64,000 bases of DNA, from contig NZ_CP109487.1 in the NCBI RefSeq assembly GCF_036227605.1, positions 2,728,001 through 2,792,000 on the forward strand, in the 5' to 3' direction. The notes below the pieces were generated by a model. That model worked only from the letters and a program-made list of their open reading frames with translations. It did not search any database and was not told the DNA's origin. The translations under genes were made by a program, and so were the position numbers. The DNA is from Streptomyces sp. NBC_01439 (GTDB lineage Bacteria > Actinomycetota > Actinomycetes > Streptomycetales > Streptomycetaceae). Positions 27,317 through 39,000 of the stretch are shown in pieces. How positions within the stretch are numbered: position 1 is the first letter of the stretch; each line of letters starts with the position of its first letter.

Positions 27317-27898
27317 CTAGTCAACGTCGACGGCTCTGACGAACACCCGCAGCGCCTGGGCGAGTTCAGCTCCGGACGGGGCGTTGTCCGGGTCGAGCAG
27401 CCATTGCAGACCGAGGCCGGAGATGACGGCCAGGTGGAAGGACCCGACGGCCCGTTCCGTCTTCTCGTCGACCTCGCCACCCTCGCCGGCCAGGGCGTGC
27501 CTGAGCGGCTCCACGAGCGCCACCCGCGCCCGTTCATAGGCTTCGGCGAGCTGCTCACGCAGCCCGGGCACCCGATTGGCCTGAGCAAATGCCTCGATGC
27601 TGGCGAGCAGCAGCGGCCGGTGGGTGACGAAGAAACCGGAGACCCGCTCCCACACCGCATCGAGGTCGGGTTCCGCGTCCGCGGTGTCGGCGAGGAGGTC
27701 CCTGAGCTCCTCTCCCCACTCCTCGAACGCCTCCATCACGGCTTCGCTCAGCAAGGCCTCCTTAGAGCCGAAGTGGTAGCCGATCGAGGCGAGGTTGGCA
27801 CCCGACGCGGCGACGATGTCCCGTGTCGTCGTGCGGGCGTACCCCTTCTCGTAGAGGCATTTCTTGGCACCTACCAGCAAGTCTTCTCGATTTCCCAC
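27317..27898 (-). CDS. TetR-family transcriptional regulator
   Basis: 193 residues. The N-terminal TetR helix-turn-helix is clear: KGYARTTTRDIVAASGANL then ASIGYHFGSKEALLSEAV. The C-terminal half (FFVTHRPLLLASIEAFAQAN onward) is the ligand-binding and dimer part. It is transcribed away from the MFS pump at 27995, the standard arrangement of an autorepressor controlling an efflux gene. The GTG start at 27898 has no obvious Shine-Dalgarno and may be leaderless, which is common for such regulators. It ends with a strong hairpin. Confidence 0.93.
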   Translation of the reverse strand: MGNREDLLVGAKKCLYEKGYARTTTRDIVAASGANLASIGYHFGSKEALLSEAVMEAFEEWGEELRDLLADTADAEPDLDAVWERVSGFFVTHRPLLLASIEAFAQANRVPGLREQLAEAYERARVALVEPLRHALAGEGGEVDEKTERAVGSFHLAVISGLGLQWLLDPDNAPSGAELAQALRVFVRAVDVD

Positions 27899-27994
27899 GT
27901 CGTCATCATAGCCAAGAACACACGTCCGTCATATACGTCCGTCCTAGACGCTCTTCGTAATCACGCGTACTAGACAAGCGACTGAGACGTACGT
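27899..27994. promoter_or_regulatory. tetR-MFS divergent promoter/operator region
   Basis: 96 bp, markedly less GC-rich than its surroundings. It contains two copies of ACGTCCGTC (27922-27930 and 27935-27943, 13-bp period), a CGTC-CTA-GACG palindrome (27940-27950) and a second CTAGAC at 27970. These are the most likely binding sites for the TetR protein. Confidence 0.6.
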
Positions 27995-29659
27995 ATGGTT
28001 CAGCTCATGAACGCAGACACGCAATCTGCCGACCGGAAGGCCTGGATCGGCCTTGCCGTTCTGGTACTCCCCGTCCTGCTCATCTCTCTTGACATGCATG
28101 TGCTGTCCTACGCGCTGCCCTTCATCAGCAACTCCCTGGAGCCCAGCAGCTCCCAGTTACTGTGGATCTTCGACATCTATCCGCTGATGCTGGCGGGGCT
28201 GCTGTTAACGATGGGCACGCTCGGGGACCGGATCGGCCGGCGGAAGCTGCTTCTCTTCGGCGCAGCGGCGTTCGGCACCGCGTCGGTTCTGGCGGCGTAC
28301 TCGACCAGCGCGGACATGCTGATCGCAACCCGCGCTCTGCTCGGTGTCGGTGGCGCGACGCTCATGCCGTCGACGCTCTCCCTGATCCGCAACATGTTCC
28401 ACGACCCGGATCAGCGCCGGGTGGCCATCGCCGTCTGGACCGGCGCGTTCGCCGGTGGCGCGATGCTCGGCCCGCTGATGGGCGGCGCGATTCTCGAGCA
28501 CTTCTGGTGGGGCGCGGTGTTCCTCGTGAACCTGCCCATCATGGTGCTGCTGATCATCCTGGCCCCGCTGCTGCTCCCGGAGTCCCGCGACCCGAACCCG
28601 GGTCGGTTCGACGTCACCAGTGCGCTGATGTCCCTGGGTGCGATGCTGCCGACCATCTACGGTGTGCAGCACATCGCCCAGGAGGGGCTGAGCTGGCTGC
28701 CCGTCGCGGCCATACTGGTCGGCTTCGCCCTCGGTTACGCCTTCATCCGCAGGCAGCGTTCCCTGACGGACCCGATGCTCGACATCCAGCTGTTCAAGAA
28801 CCGGGGCTTCTCCGCGTCGATCTCCGCCAACACCCTGGGCGTCTTCTCGATGGTCGGCTCCAGCCTGTTCACCACGCAGTACCTCCAGATGGTGGCGGGT
28901 GTCCGGCCGCTGATCGCCGGTCTGTACGCCCTGCCCGCCGCCGGCGCGGCGATGACCGCGGCCGGACTGGCTCCGCTGATCGTCCGCAAGGTCCGTCCGG
29001 CGTTCGTGGTCGGCCTCGGTCTGCTGATCGGTGCCGCCGGCTTCGTCATCCTCGGCCAGCTGGACGGCAGTACCGCAACCGCGGCGCTGGTCGCCGGTAC
29101 GGCGACGATGGCAGGTGGCATCACGCTCGTGCTCACCACCTCGTCGGACATGATCATCGCGACCGCGCCGCCGGAGAAGGCGGGTACCGTCTCGGGCCTG
29201 TCGCAGATCGCCACCGAGTTCGGCGGCGCGCTCGGCATCGCCATCCTGGGCAGCGTCGGTACGGCCATGTACCGGGCCGACCTCGCCGACACCGCACCGA
29301 AGAACCTGGACCCGGCGGCACTCGACACGGCGCGGGACACTCTCGGCGGGGCCCTGGACGTCGCCGGGCGACTGCCCGAAGCGGCGGGTCAGGCACTGGC
29401 GGCGGCCTCGCGGGAAGCGTTCACCCACGGGCTGCAGGCGGCGATGTACACCGCCTCCGGAATCCTGATCCTGATGGCGCTGCTGGCCGCCACGATGTTG
29501 CGCAACGTCCGACTGGGCAAACAGCAGCCGGAGAACGCGCCGCAGCCGAAGCACCGGGCGGGAGACCCGCGGCAGCACGGCGGGTACCCGCAACAGACCG
29601 GCCACCCGCAGCCGCAGCGGTACGGAACGGACGGGCAGGATTCGCTGACGCGGCGGTGA
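27995..29659 (+). CDS. MFS drug efflux protein, 14-helix DHA2 (EmrB/QacA) type
   Basis: 554 residues with the length and layout of DHA2 drug:H+ antiporters. SLDMHVLSYALPFISNSL corresponds to the first-helix D-x-V-NVALP region; LTMGTLGDRIGRRKLLLFG is motif A, and AVWTGAFAGGAMLGPLMGG is the antiporter motif C. A hydrophilic His/Gln/Pro-rich tail follows the last helix. It exports small molecules from the cytoplasm, probably an antibiotic, under control of the divergent TetR. Start is uncertain between ATG 27995 and ATG 28007; neither has a strong ribosome-binding site. A GC-rich hairpin follows the stop. Confidence 0.93.
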   Translation: MVQLMNADTQSADRKAWIGLAVLVLPVLLISLDMHVLSYALPFISNSLEPSSSQLLWIFDIYPLMLAGLLLTMGTLGDRIGRRKLLLFGAAAFGTASVLAAYSTSADMLIATRALLGVGGATLMPSTLSLIRNMFHDPDQRRVAIAVWTGAFAGGAMLGPLMGGAILEHFWWGAVFLVNLPIMVLLIILAPLLLPESRDPNPGRFDVTSALMSLGAMLPTIYGVQHIAQEGLSWLPVAAILVGFALGYAFIRRQRSLTDPMLDIQLFKNRGFSASISANTLGVFSMVGSSLFTTQYLQMVAGVRPLIAGLYALPAAGAAMTAAGLAPLIVRKVRPAFVVGLGLLIGAAGFVILGQLDGSTATAALVAGTATMAGGITLVLTTSSDMIIATAPPEKAGTVSGLSQIATEFGGALGIAILGSVGTAMYRADLADTAPKNLDPAALDTARDTLGGALDVAGRLPEAAGQALAAASREAFTHGLQAAMYTASGILILMALLAATMLRNVRLGKQQPENAPQPKHRAGDPRQHGGYPQQTGHPQPQRYGTDGQDSLTRR

Positions 29660-29663
29660 CGCC

Positions 29664-29686
29664 ACCGCGGCCCCCGGGGCCGCGGT
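29664..29686 (+). terminator. GC-rich hairpin after the MFS pump gene
   Basis: ACCGCGGCCCC and its complement around a single C, 5 nt after the stop of the efflux gene. Compact stem suitable for termination. Confidence 0.6.
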
Positions 29687-29770
29687 AGCCACTGCCCGAT
29701 CAGCCCCACAAGCGGTCCGTGCCGGAATTCATCCCCCGTGATCCGGCACGGACCTTCCGCCGTTCCCGGT

Positions 29771-29830
29771 CCCGCACATGGATGAGTGCCGCCCCGCGCA
29801 TGCGCGGGGCGGCACTCATCCATGTGCGGG
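29771..29830. repeat. 60-bp perfect palindrome, probable bidirectional terminator
   Basis: Thirty bases from CCCGCACATGGATGAGTGCC to GCCCCGCGCA at the centre are followed with no spacer by their exact reverse complement. It lies between the convergent MFS pump (plus) and PKS-2 (minus) genes. As RNA it would form an extremely stable cruciform/hairpin from either strand. It is followed by three near-tandem CGTAGG units (about 29834-29860). Confidence 0.85.
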
Positions 29831-29983
29831 TACGTAGGTCCGTAGGCCCGTAGGCCCGTAGGTGCGCGTACGTGTGCTCCTCGTGCTCAGGGCCCGCGCC
29901 CCTCGGCCCACGAACCGTCCGTGTCGCCCCGCGCACAGCTGCGCGCGGGGCCGTTCCGCCTCGCACACGACCTCGCACACGGC

Positions 29984-30018
29984 GGTGCGCCGGGCCGTCT
30001 TGCTCGGCCCGGCGCACC
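29984..30018 (-). terminator. Hairpin downstream of PKS-2
   Basis: 14-bp perfect stem (GGTGCGCCGGGCCG with its complement) and a 7-nt loop, 27 nt beyond the stop of the PKS-2 gene on the minus strand. The likely terminator of the PKS operon; an additional imperfect CCCCGCGC palindrome lies at about 29929-29950. Confidence 0.75.
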
Positions 30019-30044
30019 GGAGGGGGGATTTCGGTGGGGCGGGA

Positions 30045-33000
30045 TCAGTCGGAGAGGCCCAGCTCCTCGTCGAGGATGCCGAAGATCTCGTCCGCCGAGG
30101 CGGAATCCAGACTCGCGGCGCCGGCCTCGGCGTCCGGGGCGGGGCCCGAGCTCTCGACCCATCGGGAGGTCAGGGCCCGCAGTCGGGCCGCGATCCTGGC
30201 GTGCTCACCGCCGACCGGGACCGCCGAGCCCAGGATGCTCTCCAGCCGGGCCAGTTCGTCCTCCAAGGAGGGCGCCTTCTCCTCCACCACCAGCACACCG
30301 TGGAGATGTGCGGCCATTGCCGTCGACGTCGGGTGGTCGTAGATCAGCGTCGACGGCAGCCGCAGGCCGCAGGCCGACCCGAGGCGGTTGCGCAACTCCA
30401 CGGCGGCCAGCGAGTCGAAGCCGAGCTCCGAGAAGCCGCGGTCCGCGTCGATGGCGTCTGGGCCCGCGTGGCCGAGTACGCCCGCCACATGAGTGCGCAC
30501 CAGAGCGACCAGCAGCCGCAGCTGCTCCTCGGTCGACACTCCCGCGAGCTGCTCGGACAGCGCCTCGGACCCACGACCGGTCTCGGCAGCGGCGCCGGCC
30601 CGGCGGCCCCGTCGGGCCGGCGGCCTGACCAGGTCACGCAGCAGCGGCGGCACCCCGTCCACCGCGGCGTGGGCCCGGATCGGGGCCGTATCGAGACGCA
30701 CCGGCAGCAGGGTGGCCCGTTCCGAACGCAGCGCCGCGTCGAACAGCTCCAGGCCGTCCGCCACCGTCAGTGCCGAGATGCCGGAGCGGGCCATCCGCTG
30801 CTGGTCGACGGCGGCCAGGGCGTCGCCCATGCCGTCACTGGATTCCCACAGGCCCCAGGCCAGGGACACACCGGGCAGACCGGCCGCCCGGCGCCGCTGG
30901 GCCAGGGAGTCCAGGAAGGAGTTGGCCGCGGCGTAGTTCCCCTGCCCCGCACTGCCCATGGTCCCGGCGAGCGAAGAGAAGAGGACGAAGGCCGACAGCG
31001 GCCGCCCGGCGGTCAGTTCGTGCAGGTTGACGGCCGCGTCGACCTTCGGACGCAGGACACCGTCCAGCCGCTCGGGGGTGAGGGACGCGAGGGTGGCGTC
31101 GTCGAGTACGCCCGCGGTGTGCAGCACGCCCGTCAGTGGGTGCTCCTCGGGGATGCCCTTCAGCAGGGTGACCAGTGCCGCCCTGTCGGTGACGTCGCAG
31201 GCGGCCACGGTGACGCTCTTGGCGCCCGAATCGCCCAGTGCGGCGCAGAGTTCGTCGACTCCCGGTGCGCTCTCGCCCCTGCGGCTGACGAGCAGCAGGT
31301 GCTGCACGCCGTGCTCGGACACCAGGTGTCGGGCCACCACGCTGCCCAACGCGCCGGTCCCGCCGGTGATCAGGACCGTGCCCTCCGGGTCCCAGCCGGA
31401 TCCCGGCGCCCCACCCTCGGCGGTCGGTTGCGGAGCCCGGACCAGTCGTGGTGTCAGCAGGGAGCCCCCGCGGACCGCCACTTCGGGTTCGGCCAGGGCC
31501 ACTGCCGCGGGCAGTGCCCGGTACGAGTCGTCCGTGCCGTCGGTGTCGACCAGGGCGAACCGTTCCGGATACTCGGCCTGCGCCGAGCGGACCAGCCCCC
31601 ACAGCGGGGCCCGGTCCAGGCCCGGGACCGCATCGCCGTCGGATGCGGCGACCGCGCCCTCGGTGAGGACCACCAGTCGGGATCCGGCGAGCCGGTCTTC
31701 TGCGATCCAGTCCCGGAACACCGTCAGGGTCCGACGGGCGGCGGACTTGGCCGCGTCCGCGAGGCCGGCCGGGCCCTCGGTGGAGACGGCCGTCCTTTCG
31801 TCGAGCACCACCACGTCGGGCACCGCGCGTTCCGCGAGGAGTGCCGCGAGGTCGGCGTGGACCGGGGTGCCCGCGCCGAGTGCCGTCGCCGCGGCGGAGC
31901 CTTCCCCACCCAGAACGGCCCATCGAACGTTCGGAGTGGGGGCGGGGGTCGCGGCTTCGGTCCAGTTCAGCAGGTAGAGCGAGCCGGTCGCGGCGTCCTG
32001 ACCGGCCCTGAGCTGCTCGGCCGGCACCGCACGGGCCACCAGCGAACGTACCGAGGCGACCGGACTGCCGGTCTCGTCCGCCACATCGACGGTGATGCTC
32101 TCGGGTCCGAAGGCGTGCACGCGGACCCGCAGTGCAGCCGCCCCGGTGGAGTACAGGGTGACGCCGTTCCAGGAGAAGGGGAGCCGCGGCCCGGCGGAGT
32201 CGTCGGTGCTGTCGGCGTCGCCGATGAGCGTCGCGTGCAACGCGGCGTCGAGGAGGGCGGGATGCAGGCCGAACGCCGCGCCGTCCGCGTGTGCCTCCTC
32301 GGGCAGGGCGACCTCGGCGAAGACCTCGTCGCCGCGCTTCCAGGCGGCCCGCAACCCCTGGAACACCGGGCCGTATCCGTACCCCTGCGCAGCCAGATCC
32401 GCGTAGACGCCCTCGACGGGGAGGCGGTCCGCCCCCTTCGGCGGCCAGTCCGTCGGATCGAACGGCAGGTCGAAGGCGGGCTGCTCCGGCAGGAGCGTGC
32501 CGGTCGCGTGGACCGTCCACTTGGCTTCCGCGCCGCCGTCCGTGGACTCGCCGTCCGGCCGCGAGTACACCTGTACCGGTCGCGCTCCCGTGTCACCTGG
32601 AGCGCCGACCGAAACCTGGACCTGGACGCCGCCCCGTTCGGGCAGCGCCAGCGGCGCGGTCAGCGTCAACTCGTCCAGACTGCCGCTGCCGGTCTGGTCG
32701 CCCGCCCGTATCGCCATCTCGACGAACGCGGTACCGGGCAGCAGGACCGTACCGGCCACCACGTGGTCGGCGAGCCACGGCTGGGTGTCCAGGGACAGCC
32801 GTCCGGTGAGCACCACCCCGTCGGATTCGGGTAGTTCGACGGCCGCGCTGAGCATCGGGTGCGCGGTCGGATCAAGACCCAGTGCGGAAACGTCACCGAG
32901 CACGGGTGCCGAGTCCAGCCAGTAGCGCTCGCGCTGGAAGGCGTACGTCGGCAGATCCACCCGGCGGGTGCCCGCGCCCGCCAACAGGGCCGGGGCGTCC

Positions 33001-36000
33001 AGCTCCTGGCCCCGGACGTACGCCGCGGCGACGGCCGCGAGCAGTGTGCGGATCTCCGGGCGGTCCTTGCGCAGGGCCGGTACGAGAAGGGCCGCTTCCG
33101 GGTTCTCCAGAGTCGACTCGGCCATCCCGGACAGTACGCCGTCGGGACCCAACTCGACGAAGGTCGAGACGCCCGCGGCTTCGAGCGCGCGGATGCCGTC
33201 GGCGAATCGCACGGGCCTGCGGACGTGCCGCACCCAGTACTCCGGGTCCGACAGCTCTCCCGCCCCGGCGATCCGGCCGGTCAGGTTCGAGACCACGGCG
33301 ATGCGCGGCTCGGCGAATTCGATCTGCCGCACCACCTGCCGGAACTCGTCCAGCATCGGGTCCATCAACGGCGAGTGGAAGGCGTGCGAGACGGTCAGTC
33401 GCTTGGCCGCGATCCCCCGGTCGGCGAGTTTCGCCGCGATGTCGTCCACGGCCGCTTCGGAACCCGAGATCACCACGGAACGCGGTCCGTTGACAGCTGC
33501 GATGCCGACCCTGCTCTCCCGGCCGGTGAGCAGCGGGAGCACGTCGGCTTCGGCGGCTCGTACGGCGAGCATCACTCCGCCGGTGGGCAGGGCTTGCATC
33601 AGCCGGCCCCGGGCCGCCACCAGGGTGGCGGCATCCTCCAAGGTGAGAACGCCGGAGACGTGCGCGGCGGCGATCTCGCCCACCGAGTGGCCGGCCAGGA
33701 AGTCCGGCCGCAGACCGAACGACTCGACGAGGCGGAACAGCGCCACCTCGACCGCGAACAGCGCGGCCTGGGTGTACGCGGTCTGGTTCAGCAGGTCCTG
33801 GTCACCGCTCTGGTCACCGAGGATCACGTCACGTAGCGGGCGTTCGAGCCGACCGGTGAACTGATCGCACACTGCGTCCAGCGCCTGTGCGAACACCGGG
33901 TACTGGGCGACGAGTTCACGGCCCATACCGGCTCGTTGGCTGCCCTGGCCGGTGAACAGGAACGCGAACCGGCCGGTTCCGGCGCGGCCCGTGAGCACAT
34001 CGGGCGCCGTCGCGCCGTCGGCAAGGGAGGCAAGGCCGTTCAGGAACGCGTCCCGGCCGTCCGCGAGGACGACGGCGCGGCGCGTGTGCGAGGTACGGGT
34101 CGTCAGGGCCGCGTGGGCGACGTCGGCGAGGCCCAGGTCCGGGTGGGCGGTCGTGAACGCGTGCAGTCGCGCTGCTTGGGCGCGCAGTGCCTCGGGGGTG
34201 CTGCCGGAGACCACCCACGGCACGGGAACGCCCGAGGGCCACTGCCCGACCTCCACCGAAGCCTCGACCGACTCCTCCCGAGGGGCCTCCTCGATGATGA
34301 CGTGCGCATTGGTACCACTGATACCGAAGGACGACACACCGGCCCGGCGGGGCACACCCTCCACCCGCTCCCACGGCCTGGCCTCCGTCAACAACTCCAC
34401 ATCACCGGCCGACCAGTCCACGTGCGACGACGGAGCATCAACGTGCAACGTCCTGGGCATCACACCATGACGCAACGCCTGCACCATCTTGATCACACCA
34501 GCCACACCCGCCGCAGCCTGCGTGTGCCCCAGGTTCGACTTCACCGAACCCAACCACAACGGACGACCCGCCACCCGCTCCTGCCCGTACGTCGCAAGCA
34601 ACGCCTGCGCCTCGATCGGGTCACCCAACGTCGTACCCGTACCGTGCGCCTCCACCACATCCACATCCGAGAACCGCAAACCAGCACTCGCCAACGCAGC
34701 CCGAATCACACGCTGCTGCGAAGGACCGTTGGGAGCCGTCAAACCATTGCTCGCACCGTCCTGGTTGACAGCGGAACCACGAACCACCGCAAGCACCTGA
34801 TGACCATTCCTCCGCGCGTCCGACAGACGCTCCACGAGAAGGACACCGACACCCTCGCCCCAACCCGTACCGTCGGCCGCGTCCGCGAACGGCTTGCAGC
34901 GGCCGTCGGCGGCGAGACCGCGCTGACGGGTGAAGTCCACGAACGTCTCGGGGGTGGCCATCACGGTCACGCCACCGGCGAGCGCGAGGCTGCACTCGCC
35001 CTGGCGCAGCGCCTGGATGGCCCAGTGCAGGGCCACCAGGGAGGACGAGCACGCGGTGTCCACCGAGACCGCGGGCCCTTCGAGTCCCAGCGCGTAGGAC
35101 ACCCGGCCGGAGACCACGCTGCCGAGCGTGCCGTTGCCCAGGTATCCGCTGACGTCGTCGGGGACCGCGCCGAGGCGCGAGGCGTAGTCGTGGTACATCA
35201 CGCCGGCGAAGACACCGGTCCTGCTGCCCTTGAGCGAGGCCGGGTCGATGCCCGCCCGCTCGATGGCTTCCCAGGAGGCTTCCAGGAGCAGTCGCTGCTG
35301 CGGGTCGGTGGCCAGCGCCTCGCGCGGGCTGATGCCGAAGAACTCGGCATCGAAGTCGGCCGCGTCGTGCAGGAAGCCGCCCGACCTGGTGAGGGTCTTG
35401 CCGATCTTGCCGGGCTCAGGATCGTAGAGCCCTTCGGTGTCCCAGCCGCGGTCGGTGGGGAAATCGGTGATGCCGTCGCGGCCGGCGACGAGCAGGTCCC
35501 ACAGGTTCTCCGGCGACTGCACGTCGCCGGGGAACCGGCAGCTCATGCCCACGATCGCGATCGGTTCGTCGTACGAGAGGGCCGCGGCCGGGCCGACCCC
35601 GGCGGCGGAGGCCTCGACGGTGCTCTCCTCGTCCCCGACGAGTTCGGTCTTCAGGAACCGGGCGAGGACGTCGGACGCGGGGTAGTCGAAGACGAGGGTC
35701 GCGGGCAGCCGCAGTCCGGTCTCCTTCTGGAGCCGATTGCGCAGCCCGACCGCGGAGAGCGAGTCGAAGCCCAGTTCCTTGAACGCGCGTTGCGGCTCCA
35801 CGGAGTCCTTGGCGTCGTGGCCGAGAACGCCCGCGACCTGGGTGCGTACCAGGTCGAGCAGGTGTGCGTCGCGCTCCTCGTCCGGCATCCGCGTCAACCG
35901 CTCCTGGAGCGTGCCGGTACCCGCGGCCGGGCCGCCGGCCGCCGAGCGGCGTGCCGGGGTGTGGACCAGGCCGCGCAGCATGGCCGCGGGCTGTCCGGAG

Positions 36001-39000
36001 GCGCGCTGCAGGGCGGCGAAGTCCCAGCGCGCGGGGAGCAGTACGGCTTCGTCGGCGGCCAGCGCGGCGTCGAAGAGCCCGGTGCCTTCGTCGGGTGAGA
36101 GGGCGAGGACGCCCGCCTCGGCCATCCGGTCGAGGTCGGTCCGGGTGAGGCGGCTGCCCATGCCCGTACTGCCGTCCCACAGGCCCCAGGCCAGCGAGAC
36201 CCCGGCGAGGCCCTGGGAACGACGGTCTGCCGCCAGGGCGTCCAAGTAGGCGTTGGCCGCGGCGTAGTTGCCCTGTCCTGCACCGTCCAGGGTGCCCGCC
36301 ACGGAGGAGAACAGGACGAAGGCGCTCAGGTTCAGTTCGCGGGTCAGCTCGTGCAGGTGCCAGGCCGCGTCGATCTTGGGCCGCAGGACGGTGTCGAGGC
36401 GGTCCGGGGTGAGGGCGGGGATCGTGCCGTCGTCGAGGACACCGGCCGCGTGCACGACGCCGGTCAGCGCGTGCGCCGCGGGGACGGCCTCCAGCAGTTT
36501 CGCCAGCGCGGCCCGGTCGGTGACGTCGCAGGCGGCGAAGGTGACGCTGTCGGCACCCGCCTCGGCCAGTTCCGCGCGGAGCTCGGCGGCCCCCGGGGCG
36601 TTCTCCCCCCGCCGGCTGACGAGCAGCAGGTGCCGTACGCCGTGTGCGGCGACGAGGTGGCGGGCGAAGAGCGCGCCCAGGCCGCCGGTCGCACCCGTGA
36701 TCAGGACGGTGCCTTCCGCGTCCCAGACCGGCGCCGAGTCCGAGGTCTGGGCGGGGAGTTGGGGGACGCGGGCCAAGCGCGGTACGAGGACGGCGCCGGC
36801 GCGGACGGACGTCTCGGGCTCGCCGGAGGCAACGGCGGCGCGAACCGAGGGCAGTTGGTCGGGAAGGGTGTCCACGTGGACCAGGACGATCCTGCCCGGA
36901 TCCTCCTCCTGCGCCGAGCGCACCAGGCCGGTCACGGCGGCGCCCGCCAGGTCCCCCTGCCTGGTGACGACGACCAGGGTCGCCGAGGCGAACCGCTCGT
37001 CCGACAACCAGGCTTGCAGGAACTGGAGGACCCGCAGCACTTCACCGCGCACGGCGTCGGGGTGGGTGTCCGTGGTGGCCGCGGGACGGGTGCCGGTGGT
37101 GCCCGCGGCGAGCACCACCACGTCCGCGGGCGTGCCCGCCGCGGCGGCCAGCGCGGCCAGGTCCGCATGGTGTTCGGCCCGTCCGCCCGCCGCGCGCAGC
37201 GCCTCGACGAGGCCGTCGGTGTCGTCGCCGAGTACGGCCCAGCGGCCGGTGTCCCGGACCGGTCCGCCGTTCACGGCCGGAATCCAGTCCAGCCGGAACA
37301 GGGCGTCGTGGGTCGCGGTCGAGGCGGCGGCGAGTTGTTCGGCGGTGATGGTGCGCAGTGCCAGGGACTCCACGGACGCGACGGGAGCGCCGGTGGCGTC
37401 GGCGATCTCCAGCGACACGGCTTCCTGGCCGTCGGGAGCGAGGCGCACCCGCAGTGCGGTGGCGCCCGTCGCGTACAGGGACACCCCGCTCCAGGCGAAG
37501 GGCAGCCGGATGCTCCCCTCCCCCGGGTCCGACGCGGCGCGGTCGCCGAGTCCGGCGGCGTGCAGGGCCGCGTCGAGGAGCGCGGGGTGCAGGCCGAAGC
37601 GGCCCGCCTGGTCCTGCGCGTCCTCGGGCAGCGCGATCTCGGCGAAGACGTCGTCGCCGCGCTTCCACGCGGCGCGCAGGCCCTGGAAGACGGGCCCGTA
37701 GCCGTAGCCCTCGCGAGCCATCCGTGCGTACTCGCCGGACACGTCGACGGCGGCGGCGCCCTTCGGCGGCCACGCCGTCAGGTCGAACGCGGCCGCGTGC
37801 TGCTCGGGTACGAGGCTGCCCGCGGCGTGCACGGTCCAGGGCGCGTCCGGGCCGCCGTCCGCGCTCCGGTCGTCCGGGCGCGCGTACACGTGGACCGGGC
37901 GCCTGCCGTCGTCACCGGGTGCGCCGACCGACACCTGGACCTGGACGCCACCGTGCTCGGGGAGCACCAGCGGCGCGGTCAGCGTCAGATCGTCGAGCCG
38001 GCCGCAGCCGACCTGGTCGCCCGCTCGTATGGCCATCTCGACGAACGCGGTGCCGGGCAGCAGGACCGTGCCACCGGCCGCGTGGTCGGCCAGCCAGGGC
38101 TGAGTGTCGAGACCGACGCGGCCGGTGAGCACCGCTTCGTCGGCGTGGGCCAGGGCGATCGCCGCACCGAGCAGGGGGTGGTCCGCGGCACTCAGGCCCA
38201 GCGAGGCGGCGTTGCCCGTCTCCAGGAGGGCTTCGGGCCAGTGCCGCTTGTGCTGGAAGGCGTACGTGGGCAGATCGACGCGATGGGCGCCCCGGCCCTC
38301 GAAGAAGGCCGCCCAGTCCACCGGGACGCCGTGCACATGGGCCTCGCCGAGCGCTCCGGCGAGCGCCCCGGGGCCGTTGTCGCGCGCTCCGGGGCCGTCG
38401 ATGACCACGGCGGGTGCGCCCGCCTCGGGTGCGTCGTTGCGGATGCTGTCCGAGAGCGCCGGGTGGACGCCGGCCGTGAGGAAGACCGTGTGGCCGGTCT
38501 CCAGGAGGGCGCGGGCCACCGCGTCCGTGTCTTCGTCGTCCCTGGCGCCGTCCGGGTCCGCGGTCCAGTACGCGGCGTCGAGTGCCGAGCCGTCCAGGGC
38601 CGCGCCGGTCGCCGCCGAGTAGAGGGGGATCCGGGTCGGTCGGGGGTCGACGCCCGTGGGAGTGCCGGCTGCGACGCGGGCCGCGTCGGTCAGGGACAGC
38701 GCCCCGGCGACCTGGGCCGCGGCGATCTCTCCGCTGCCCTGCCCGAGTACGGCGGCGGGCCTCACTCCGTACGCGCGCCACAGGGCCGCGAGCGAGACCA
38801 GCACCGCGAACAGGCCGGCCCGCGCCACGTCCGGGCGCTCCGGTGCCGGGGCGCCCGGCTCATTGCGGACCACGGCGAGCAGGTCCCAGCCCGTGTGGGC
38901 GCCCAGCGCGGCGGCGCTCTCACGGAAGGTCTCCGTGAAGGCCGGTGAGGTGTCCAGCCATGCGACTGCGGTGTCGTGCCAGTGTGTTGCGTCTCCCGGG

